A stretch of 7,273 bases of DNA from an uncultured Clostridia bacterium (GTDB taxonomy: Bacteria > Bacillota > Clostridia > Oscillospirales > Ruminococcaceae): positions 1-7,273 of the forward strand of contig CALMXN010000134.1 of NCBI GenBank assembly GCA_937871145.1, in the 5' to 3' direction. Below the pieces are notes generated by a model. The model was not told where the DNA came from and did no database searches. It was given only the letters and a program-made list of their open reading frames with translations. This document shows, piece by piece, positions 1 through 5,701 of this stretch (its first letter is position 1; every line of letters starts with the position of its first letter). Both the position numbers and the translations under genes were made by a program.

Positions 1-170
1 CCGACACTTCTCTTGAAGAGGTTTGTTGCCTCAAACATCGGTGTTCTGATTTCCTTAAAGCCAAATGTTTCAGCAGCTTCTCTTGCGAGTGTTTCAACAG
101 TGTGCCACTTATAAATCTCTGATGGAACAGCATCCTGTGTTCCCTTTGGTTTCTGTGTTATTAAAGCCAT
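1..170 (-). CDS. hisS: Histidyl-tRNA synthetase, N-terminal fragment (runs off the left edge)
   Basis: Class II aminoacyl-tRNA synthetase that attaches histidine to tRNA-His in the cytoplasm. Only the first 56 codons are inside the window. The translation opens MALITQKPKGTQDAVPSEIY, which has the KPKGTQD...P signature at the N-terminus of HisS. It continues to GFKEIRTPMFEATNLFKRSV (residues 37-56), matching class II motif 1 with its invariant proline (P44), where the dimer interface begins. The start is ATG at 170-168, preceded by GGAGG at 176-180 with a 5-nt spacer. It lies 17 nt after the stop of the acetyltransferase gene and has no promoter of its own in that gap, so the two are probably co-transcribed under the T-box leader at 643-864. 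In many Firmicutes hisS is followed by aspS; that gene would be outside this window. Confidence 0.95.
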   Translation of the reverse strand, partial: MALITQKPKGTQDAVPSEIYKWHTVETLAREAAETFGFKEIRTPMFEATNLFKRSV

Positions 171-187
171 TTTAACCTCCGTTTATA

Positions 188-619
188 TTAATAGTACTTT
201 TTTCTAAAACCTTTTACGTCTTCATTATAACCTTGATTTTCATAAAAAATATGTGCTTCTTTTCGGAAGCCTGAAGAAACCAGCATTGAGTAACAACAGT
301 TATTTTCAAGCGCAATTCTGTCAATTTCCTCAAAAAGCTTTCTTCCTACTCCAAACCTTCTGTATTCTTCTTTTACGATTACATCCTCAATAACCACAAA
401 AGGCATACCAGTCAAGGGAATTGAATGACAAATGATTAAGAGAACCGAACCGACGATTTTGTCATCTTCCTTTGCAACAATCAGATAATAGTTTTCATCA
501 GCAAGCATTTTTTCGTAAACTTCATTTGCTGTTTCTACTGTGTTTTCATCATCAACAAGCTCTTTATACAATTCAATCAGCTGAGGAATATCAGCTTTTT
601 TAAGTTTTTCTATTATCAT
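188..619 (-). CDS. GNAT-family N-acetyltransferase, substrate unknown
   Basis: A 143-residue protein with the fold signature of GCN5-related acetyltransferases, which move an acetyl group from acetyl-CoA to an amine. Visible elements: an N-terminal strand and helix (residues 1-22); the beta strand YYLIVAKEDDKIVGSVLL (44-61); the core strand FVVIEDVIV (74-82), followed by the acetyl-CoA pyrophosphate loop RRFGVG (87-92) at the start of a long helix; and a motif B-like AHIFYENQGY (122-131) near the C-terminus. The length is normal for a single-domain GNAT. The ATG at 619-617 has AGGGG (626-630) 6 nt upstream. The gene is the first one behind the T-box terminator and lies 17 nt before hisS, so it should respond to the same uncharged tRNA. 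No substrate can be read from the sequence; small-molecule or antibiotic acetylation, or protein N-terminal acetylation, are all possible. The family call is firm, the role open. Confidence 0.88.
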   Translation of the reverse strand: MIIEKLKKADIPQLIELYKELVDDENTVETANEVYEKMLADENYYLIVAKEDDKIVGSVLLIICHSIPLTGMPFVVIEDVIVKEEYRRFGVGRKLFEEIDRIALENNCCYSMLVSSGFRKEAHIFYENQGYNEDVKGFRKKYY

Positions 620-642
620 ATACTTCCCCTTTTTATAGTATA

Positions 643-864
643 CAAAAAAGTCGCCCCTTAATCAAGGGACGACTTTAATAAACCGTGATACCACCCAAAT
701 TGACAGGAAAATTCCCTGCCCACTCATTTTCCGTTAACGCCGGCAACGTGCTATGCTCTTTCACATAGCAAGCTCAGTGGTGTCCTTCACAAAGAATCTG
801 CATAAGTGCTTTCAGCAAACGCACTCTCTCTTTGATGCGACGATTCAGGCTACTCTCCCCATCG
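643..864 (-). promoter_or_regulatory. T-box riboswitch leader controlling the acetyltransferase-hisS operon
   Basis: The RNA senses uncharged tRNA and lets transcription continue into the synthetase genes. Read on the minus strand, Stem I starts near GGGGAGAGTA (860-851), whose AGTA (854-851) faces GAA (788-786) to make the loop-E part of the specifier loop. AGAGAG (about 829-824) and the apical GTTTGCTGA region (820-812) are the Stem I distal motifs. A GCTATG/CATAGC hairpin follows (769-764 with 755-750), then a CCG...CGG element (743-731) and ATGAGTGG (727-720). The T-box proper is GGGTGGTATCACGG (696-683). The antiterminator folds as GGG (696-694), a 7-nt bulge TGGTATC (693-687) and ACG (686-684), pairing with CGT-CCC (671-666), exactly the expected architecture. 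The competing terminator is at 644-676. The specifier region GAAGGACACC (788-779) holds overlapping GAC and CAC triplets. The 5' end is inferred from a putative promoter. Confidence 0.95.
644..676 (-). terminator. Intrinsic terminator of the T-box leader
   Basis: AAAGTCG-T-CCCTT (676-664) pairs with AAGGG-G-CGACTTT (659-647), a 13-bp stem with one U-G wobble (669/654) and a GATT tetraloop, followed by more T residues (646-644). Its 5' arm contains the CGTCCC that the antiterminator needs (671-666), so the two folds exclude each other. It is also the first clear terminator downstream of the mreB-to-mgsA gene run. Confidence 0.93.
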
Positions 865-869
865 GTGCT

Positions 870-898
870 TTTATAATATTACTTTCTTGGATTGATAA
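870..898 (-). promoter_or_regulatory. Putative sigma-A promoter of the T-box/acetyltransferase/hisS operon
   Basis: TTATCA (898-893, four of six matches to TTGACA) lies 17 nt before TATAAA (875-870, five of six matches to TATAAT). Transcription would begin near 862-864, just before Stem I of the T-box, which is where a leader should start. The -35 box falls inside the second copy of the 21-bp duplication described at 885-926. The -35 match is modest, so transcription could also enter from mgsA. Confidence 0.45.
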
Positions 899-926
899 TT
901 TAACGCCTTGGATTGACAATTTCACG
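885..926 (-). repeat. Imperfect 21-bp tandem duplication across the mgsA stop codon
   Basis: Two adjacent 21-bp copies, 906-926 and 885-905, match at 18 of 21 positions. In the mgsA frame the first copy encodes REIVNPR and the second reads R-stop-IINPR, so the GAA codon of copy one corresponds to the TAA stop of copy two (902-900). The unit is exactly seven codons and keeps the frame. A second in-frame TAA follows right after copy two and one further AAG codon. Confidence 0.9.
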
Positions 927-1304
927 CCAGTCAAGATCTCCTCTTTCGAGTGAATGAATGAGAGCTTCGGCTGTTGCAATGTTGGTTGCAAGTGGGATAT
1001 TGTGAACATCACAGAGTCTTAATAGGTTAAGCTCATTAGGCTCGTGTGGCTTTGGTGTGATAGGATCTCTGAAATAGAGAAGTATATCGATTTCATTACA
1101 GGAGATGCGAGCAGCAATCTGCTGATCTCCACCCTGTGAACCACTTAGATATCTCTGAATACTAAGTCCTGTTGCTTCAGCAACCTGCTTGCCCGTTGTA
1201 CCTGTTGCACACAGATTATGACGGCTTAATATTCCACAATATGCAATACAGAATTGTACCATTAGTTCTTTTTTTGAATCGTGCGCAATAAGTGCAATAT
1301 TCAT
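900..1304 (-). CDS. mgsA: Methylglyoxal synthase
   Basis: Converts dihydroxyacetone phosphate to methylglyoxal and inorganic phosphate, a cytoplasmic bypass of lower glycolysis that frees phosphate when sugar phosphates build up. The 134-residue length is normal for the short Firmicutes form. Family motifs are intact: the N-terminal IALIAHD with H8 and D9; the phosphate-binding ATGTTG (33-38); LSGSQGGDQQ (53-62) with the catalytic aspartate D60; and YFRDPITPKPHEPN (77-90) with D80 and the conserved H87. N90 stands where the E. coli enzyme has D101. The ATG at 1304-1302 has AAAGGAG (1314-1320) 9 nt upstream and lies 18 nt after the minD stop, so it is the last gene of the same transcription unit. 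The C-terminal seven codons form one copy of a tandem duplication, and the stop lies in the second copy. Confidence 0.97.
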   Translation of the reverse strand: MNIALIAHDSKKELMVQFCIAYCGILSRHNLCATGTTGKQVAEATGLSIQRYLSGSQGGDQQIAARISCNEIDILLYFRDPITPKPHEPNELNLLRLCDVHNIPLATNIATAEALIHSLERGDLDWREIVNPRR

Positions 1305-1322
1305 TTTGACGTACTCCTTTTA

Positions 1323-2060
1323 TTAGATTTTTATAGCGATTGGAACGTCATCTCCCTTGATACGATTAGAAATTGCATTGAAAGCAAGTGAAGCCATTGA
1401 TTTGTAATCAATAGGGATACCTTTACCTGTTGCAACGCCGATTGCGCCATCGTCCGGAATAACACCAATAAGTTGTACCCCGACAGTATCAATAATCTCA
1501 TCAAGATTTTCAACAAGTCTGTGTGAAAGCATTTTCTTATTAACCTTGTTGATAATAAGTCTCTGCTTCTGGTTTCCTCTTTTATAGAACTCGTCTGACA
1601 TCATCTGTGCATCACGAACGCAGATAGGGTCAGGAGTTGTAACAATCATAATCATGTCACTCTGGGCAACAATATCAAAAACATTTTCATTGATTCCTGC
1701 GGATGTATCTATGATTATGTACTCGTAATATTTTCTGATTTCGTCAGTAATCTGCTTAATCTGTTCGGCTGTAATAGTAGCAAAAGGATCAGATGGTGCG
1801 CAAATAAGATTTAGATTATTTGCCATTGAAACAACGGATGTTGCTTTATATATATCACATGAACCGTCCAATATATTGCCAAGGTCATAAGGTATCTGAC
1901 CTTTCATTCCAAGCATAATATCAAGACATCTCAAACCGATATCAAGCTCAACAATTAATGTTCTGTGCCCTTTTTTTGCTAATGCATAACCTAAACAAGC
2001 ACAGATTGATGACTTTCCGGTTCCGCCTTTTCCGGATGTAACTGCTATAACCTTTGACAT
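1323..2060 (-). CDS. minD: MinD-like P-loop ATPase, lacking the usual C-terminal membrane anchor
   Basis: Member of the MinD/ParA group of deviant Walker A ATPases; MinD normally dimerises on the membrane with ATP and helps place the division septum. The 245-residue protein has the deviant Walker A GKGGTGKSS (10-18, with signature K11 and K16), the MinD-type ELDIGLRCLDIMLG (38-51; D40 is kept, but E replaces the usual D at 38), YIIIDTSAGI (114-123) as the Walker B-like strand with D118, and VIPDD near residues 201-205 as in other MinDs. It ends at ...RIKGDDVPIAIKI, just where canonical MinDs continue with a linker and the amphipathic helix that binds membrane. Two tandem TAA codons close it. 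The ATG at 2060-2058 has AAAGGGG (2067-2073) 6 nt upstream. No minC, minE or rodA is adjacent. It could instead be a related ParA-type protein, but the MinD motifs and mre context favour this call. Confidence 0.88.
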   Translation of the reverse strand: MSKVIAVTSGKGGTGKSSICACLGYALAKKGHRTLIVELDIGLRCLDIMLGMKGQIPYDLGNILDGSCDIYKATSVVSMANNLNLICAPSDPFATITAEQIKQITDEIRKYYEYIIIDTSAGINENVFDIVAQSDMIMIVTTPDPICVRDAQMMSDEFYKRGNQKQRLIINKVNKKMLSHRLVENLDEIIDTVGVQLIGVIPDDGAIGVATGKGIPIDYKSMASLAFNAISNRIKGDDVPIAIKI

Positions 2061-2197
2061 AGAATGCCCCTTTCAAAATTATCTGTGCATTTAATACTTT
2101 TTTAAAATATCAAATCAGCTATATAAAACATTTTATCACATTTACTTCAAATATTAAAGAGAAAATTTTACAAAAAATAAAGAATAGCAAAATAACA

Positions 2198-4210
2198 TTA
2201 CTGTGCAGGCTTATTTTGTGCACCTTGCACAACTTTATCTGTTCCATAATAGGCATCAATAATCTTTTTTACTGTTGCTCTTGCATCCATACCAGCGTCA
2301 AGCATAACAGCAAAGCATATTTCCGGATTTTCAGCAGGATAATATCCAACAACAGCGTTATCAAATTTTGTTGTTCCATCTTCCCATGAACCGTTCTGTG
2401 GTGTACCTGTCTTGATTGCGACAGGATGTGGTAATGCAATTCCCTGTCCAGCGAGAACCATACCGTCTTTGATTATATTAAAAGTCTTGCCTGTTTTGTC
2501 CTGTATTACTGTATCAACAATAGGCTCTGTCTTTTTAACAACTGTAGTTTTGTCATATGAAACAACTGAATCAACAATATAAGGGCGGAATCTCTTCCCC
2601 TTGTTTGCCAGTGTGAGCGCCTGAACAGCCATATTAAGTGGCGTTACAGAAATTTCAGACTGACCGATTGAAGCCATAAGAACCTGTCCTGCATCCCAGA
2701 GCCAACCCTTTTCGTCAAAGGTTGATTTTGTTGCAATATAGCCTTTTCGTGTTGGAAGTTCAAACTTAAGGTCTGTTCCAAAACCGTACATTTTCTCATA
2801 ATCTGCAAGCTTTGTTACTCCAAGACGTCTGCCGACATCATAGAAGAAGATATTGCACGATTCTTTAAGTGCATATCTTACAGTAATATTGCCGTGAGGG
2901 CCAGTAAAGCATCCCGGTCTGAAATCAGAGAAATATGTGTAGGTCCCGCCACAATGAACAACTGAATTTTCGTCAATAACCCCTTCGTTCAAGCCCGCTG
3001 TTGCAGTGATTGTCTTGAAGGTTGAACCCGGACGGTAGCTACCGCTCAAAGCTCTGTTAAAAAGTGGCTTAGACGGATCGGTATTCAGTGTTTTATAGTC
3101 TTTATAATAATTATTGATATCATAGCCAGGATATGATGCCATTGCTTTAACTGCACCTGTTTTTACATCAAGAACAACAATAGCACCAGCATTACATCGC
3201 TGACCAGAGTCCTTTGATTTCTTTGTTTGCTGAAGGGTTTTTATGTGGGCAGCAAGAAGATCCTGAACCTTTGTCTGGTATCCTGAGTCAATTGTAAGAA
3301 CAACATTATTGCCAGGGACAGCATCCTTTGTGTTTTTTATGGAAACTATCTGACTTGTTGAATTAAGGAGAACTGAACGTGTACCGTTTGTCCCTCTAAG
3401 TTCGGCTTCCATTGCCTTTTCAATACCTGATTTTCCCATTGTGTCATTGAGCTTATAGCCTTTATCCTTGTTTGCCTTGTATTCATCAGCATCAAGAGGG
3501 CCGACAGTACCAAGTCCGTGCGGGAATACTGTCCCGCTCGGATATGTTCTCTTTGCTGTTTCAATTATATCAATACCACTGAATTGATATGAAAGCTCCT
3601 TGATTTTAAGAACAACATTCTTTGGAATATCCTTTGAGAATACATATCGGTTGTCCTTTGTGAACTGTGTATATATCATTTCATAGCGGATACCGGCAAT
3701 AATCCTTGCCTGTTGCTCAGTGTACTTATCGTCAATCTTATACTTCTTCTTTAATTCTTCAATAACGTTATCAGCAGTAGCATAAACGTTAAGGTTCAGA
3801 TCCTTCAATACACGCTTAACCAGTGTTGTCTGCTCTTCCGTATATTTATATGGCTTAGTTGTTGTTATAGGAAGTCTTGACTCCCATGGTGCTTTTTCCT
3901 TCTGGAGAAATTCTGCAAATTTAAGTATTATAGCATTCTGCTCCTGGACATCTTTCGGGAACAATGCATATTCAATTACAGCATCATATTCGACCTTGTT
4001 CATGACAAGCGGGGTAAGCTTTGAGTCAAGAATTTCGCCACGGGGCGCTACAATTTCCTGTACACCGTTGACATTCTTTATTGACTGTGCAAGATAATCC
4101 TGCCCGTTAACAACCTGAATACTCATCAGTTGTACGCCTGTCAGCACCAATGATGTAATAATTGCTAATATAAGAAAAATTATTCTTATGTTCTTTAATG
4201 CCTTCTGCAT
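2198..4210 (-). CDS. mrdA: Class B penicillin-binding protein, elongasome PBP2 type (peptidoglycan transpeptidase)
   Basis: Membrane-anchored D,D-transpeptidase that cross-links new peptidoglycan; target of beta-lactams. The 670-residue product has a short cytoplasmic start, one membrane segment (about 8-29), and the class B N-terminal motif APRGEILDS (55-63). A helical dimerisation/pedestal region follows (about 80-220), with RTYPSGTVFPHGLGTVG (221-237) as the second conserved block. The transpeptidase domain runs from about 340 to the C-terminus, with all three catalytic motifs: STFK (396-399, nucleophile S396), SCN (451-453) and KTG (600-602). Cysteines C420 and C434 lie between the first two motifs. 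The ATG at 4210-4208 has an AAAGGGA site in the 15-nt gap after mreD. Position directly after mreBCD points to the elongation PBP rather than the division PBP. The symbol is by analogy with mrdA/pbpA; no RodA is in the window. Confidence 0.94.
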   Translation of the reverse strand: MQKALKNIRIIFLILAIITSLVLTGVQLMSIQVVNGQDYLAQSIKNVNGVQEIVAPRGEILDSKLTPLVMNKVEYDAVIEYALFPKDVQEQNAIILKFAEFLQKEKAPWESRLPITTTKPYKYTEEQTTLVKRVLKDLNLNVYATADNVIEELKKKYKIDDKYTEQQARIIAGIRYEMIYTQFTKDNRYVFSKDIPKNVVLKIKELSYQFSGIDIIETAKRTYPSGTVFPHGLGTVGPLDADEYKANKDKGYKLNDTMGKSGIEKAMEAELRGTNGTRSVLLNSTSQIVSIKNTKDAVPGNNVVLTIDSGYQTKVQDLLAAHIKTLQQTKKSKDSGQRCNAGAIVVLDVKTGAVKAMASYPGYDINNYYKDYKTLNTDPSKPLFNRALSGSYRPGSTFKTITATAGLNEGVIDENSVVHCGGTYTYFSDFRPGCFTGPHGNITVRYALKESCNIFFYDVGRRLGVTKLADYEKMYGFGTDLKFELPTRKGYIATKSTFDEKGWLWDAGQVLMASIGQSEISVTPLNMAVQALTLANKGKRFRPYIVDSVVSYDKTTVVKKTEPIVDTVIQDKTGKTFNIIKDGMVLAGQGIALPHPVAIKTGTPQNGSWEDGTTKFDNAVVGYYPAENPEICFAVMLDAGMDARATVKKIIDAYYGTDKVVQGAQNKPAQ

Positions 4211-4225
4211 AATTTCCCTTTCTTT

Positions 4226-4783
4226 TTATCCTTTAATACCCTTAAGGCTGGTGTTTTCAACAATGACTCCCTCAGGCTCAGCAAATTTATCAATAATATA
4301 TTTGATAATGAAATAAACAAACGGTGATGCTATGGTTGTGAAAATAGCTGACGGAAGAATAATCTTCATAAATACTGTATTAATACCTTCATACTTCCAC
4401 ATTACATAATAGAAGAAATAATCAAGCAAACCCTGAATTGCTGCAGCAAACGCTGTAAGTACAATAACATTAAGTATGTTCTTTCTCATAAGGTGCAGGA
4501 ATAAAAATGAAGCAAATACGCCAACAAGCAGGAATATGACTCCGTTAAAGCCAAAAAGCTTCCCACACGAAAGGTCAACGAGAAGTCCGCATAGCGCTCC
4601 GACAATTCCCGAGATAAGTTCATTTTCACTTGTGCTCAATGCAATAAGTATAGGTATAAGCAAAATCGGTTTTGCCTTGCCCGCTCCACCAGTGACAGAA
4701 ATTGAATAAGCAATAAGCATAACAAGGCTTATAACTATCCATTTCAGGATAAGCCTCATTGTCTTTTTCCTGTTGTTAGTCAT
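4226..4783 (-). CDS. mreD: Rod shape-determining membrane protein MreD
   Basis: Integral membrane partner of MreC in the cell-elongation complex. The 185 residues hold about six hydrophobic segments (roughly 10-29, 38-50, 57-71, 79-98, 103-126, 143-164). The block GALCGLLVDLSCGKLFGFNG (62-81) carries the glycine-rich segment with an aspartate that is typical of MreD. An in-frame TTG at 4807 would add eight residues. I prefer the ATG at 4783-4781 because AAGGAAAGGG (4789-4798) sits 5 nt before it. With this start the gene overlaps mreC by 8 nt (ATGACTAA), so translation of the two is probably coupled. The short tail after the last membrane segment (about 166-185) is probably soluble. The length is normal for the family. 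Confidence 0.95.
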   Translation of the reverse strand: MTNNRKKTMRLILKWIVISLVMLIAYSISVTGGAGKAKPILLIPILIALSTSENELISGIVGALCGLLVDLSCGKLFGFNGVIFLLVGVFASFLFLHLMRKNILNVIVLTAFAAAIQGLLDYFFYYVMWKYEGINTVFMKIILPSAIFTTIASPFVYFIIKYIIDKFAEPEGVIVENTSLKGIKG

Positions 4784-5633
4784 TGTAACCCTTTCCTTGG
4801 CCGTCAAATTCTGTTATTACAAAAACGTTAGTAACTTCGTCTATTTTAACAATAGGCTTTATTGTCGCATTGAGTGACAATCCGCCCTTGTCCATTTCTA
4901 TTTTTTGAACTGTTCCGATAATTCTGTCCTTCGGGACAAGTCCGTTATGTCCTGAAGTAACGATAACCTCACCGACTTTAATCTTACTGTCACGATTAAT
5001 GTATCTCATTCGTGTATATCCGTCTACTGCACAGTCATAGTTTCCCTCAAGAGAGCCTGTGTCTTTGGACTTGATTGAAATAAGACCTGGATTATACTTC
5101 GGTGACAGTATTGTCGTGACTGTTGAATAAGTAAGATCAACCTTGCTGACTATTCCGACAAGCCCGTCTCCTGTAATAACAGGGTCATTGAGCTTTATTC
5201 CGTCACGGCTGCCCTTGTCGATAGTGAATGACTGGTACATATCATTTGTTGTTCTTCCGATAACCTTGCAAGGCGGGGAGAACTTAAAGTCAGGATATTT
5301 CTTTTTAAGCTCAAGAATTTCCTTATAATGATCGTTTTCTTCCTTAACGTTTTCATAATCGACCATCTGAAGATAAAGCTCGTCCATCTTTTTCTTGAGT
5401 TCTTTATTTTCCTTATTGTATTTATCAGCGTTCACAAGAGTGTCAATGGTGGTAGAAACCTTTGATGATATAGCATTTGAAAACTTCTGAAACGGTGAAA
5501 CAATTGCACCAAGAAAAGATGACATAGCAGATTGCCCACCTGCAGTCGTTGCAGCATAAATCATAATTCCGATCAAAAGCGCAAGTATCCCGCAAAGAAT
5601 TTTAAATTTCATGCTATGAACAAAATCCTTCAT
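4776..5633 (-). CDS. mreC: Rod shape-determining protein MreC
   Basis: Extracytoplasmic scaffold of the elongation complex that links MreB filaments and MreD to the penicillin-binding protein. The 285 residues give, in order: a short cytoplasmic N-terminus; one membrane segment (about 11-30); a charged coiled coil rich in Lys and Glu (about 68-112); and the beta-barrel core (about 120-275), with family hallmarks such as DKGSRDGIKLNDPVITGDGL (139-158), where the G-x-x-D-G-x-K/x-D pattern precedes a second G-rich turn, and VGEVIVTSGHNGLVPKDR (220-237). A GTG at 5642 could extend it by three codons, but it lies inside the ribosome binding site AAAGGTGAT (5638-5646), which serves the ATG at 5633-5631. 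It follows mreB by 68 nt and overlaps mreD. The hydrophilic C-terminus (GQGKGYND) is short, without the long tail some species have. Confidence 0.97.
   Translation of the reverse strand: MKDFVHSMKFKILCGILALLIGIMIYAATTAGGQSAMSSFLGAIVSPFQKFSNAISSKVSTTIDTLVNADKYNKENKELKKKMDELYLQMVDYENVKEENDHYKEILELKKKYPDFKFSPPCKVIGRTTNDMYQSFTIDKGSRDGIKLNDPVITGDGLVGIVSKVDLTYSTVTTILSPKYNPGLISIKSKDTGSLEGNYDCAVDGYTRMRYINRDSKIKVGEVIVTSGHNGLVPKDRIIGTVQKIEMDKGGLSLNATIKPIVKIDEVTNVFVITEFDGQGKGYND
4789..4798 (-). promoter_or_regulatory. Ribosome binding site deciding the mreD start
   Basis: AAGGAAAGGG lies inside the 3' end of mreC, 5 nt before ATG 4783-4781. It lies downstream of the alternative TTG at 4807 and so cannot serve that codon. 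Confidence 0.8.
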
Positions 5634-5637
5634 CTGT

Positions 5638-5646
5638 ATCACCTTT
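5638..5646 (-). promoter_or_regulatory. Ribosome binding site deciding the mreC start
   Basis: AAAGGTGAT, a strong match to the anti-Shine-Dalgarno sequence, ends 4 nt before ATG 5633-5631. The candidate GTG start at 5642-5640 is part of this site itself, which argues against it. Confidence 0.82.
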
Positions 5647-5661
5647 CTTTATTGACTAAAA

Positions 5662-5686
5662 CAGGGCAGACAACTTGCCCACCCTG
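5662..5686 (-). other. Small hairpin in the mreB-mreC gap, possible attenuator or RNA-processing site
   Basis: In the 68-nt gap, CAGGG (5686-5682) can pair with CCCTG (5666-5662). Alternatively GGGCA (5680-5676) can pair with TGCCC (5668-5664) around a 7-nt loop. The two stems share bases and cannot form together. Only four T residues follow (TTTTAG), so this is at best a weak terminator. It would let mreB be made in excess over mreC and mreD. Confidence 0.4.
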
Positions 5687-5701
5687 AAAAAATTCGTGCT
5701 A

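Noticed and set aside
753..953. Plus-strand open frame of 66 codons
   Set aside because: It lies antisense to the T-box leader and the mgsA 3' end. Its bases are explained by conserved RNA structure, and it has no ribosome binding site of note.
2120..2150. Possible promoter for minD-mgsA (TTGAAG, 19 nt, TATATA)
   Set aside because: The spacing is poor, only four of six -10 bases match, and the region is AT-rich; not strong enough to list as a feature.
2780..2960. Cysteines C420 and C434 between the PBP active-site motifs, considered as an unusual redox feature
   Set aside because: As I recall, paired cysteines at this place are common in clostridial PBP2-type proteins, so they are not distinctive here.
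3346..3564. Second minus-strand open frame inside the PBP gene
   Set aside because: It is a shifted-frame shadow of a region coding for conserved PBP sequence, with no independent start signal.
4784..4807. TTG start extending MreD by eight residues
   Set aside because: The clear ribosome binding site at 4789-4798 lies downstream of the TTG and fits only the ATG at 4783.
5634..5642. GTG start extending MreC by three residues
   Set aside because: The GTG is part of the ribosome binding site used by the ATG at 5633.
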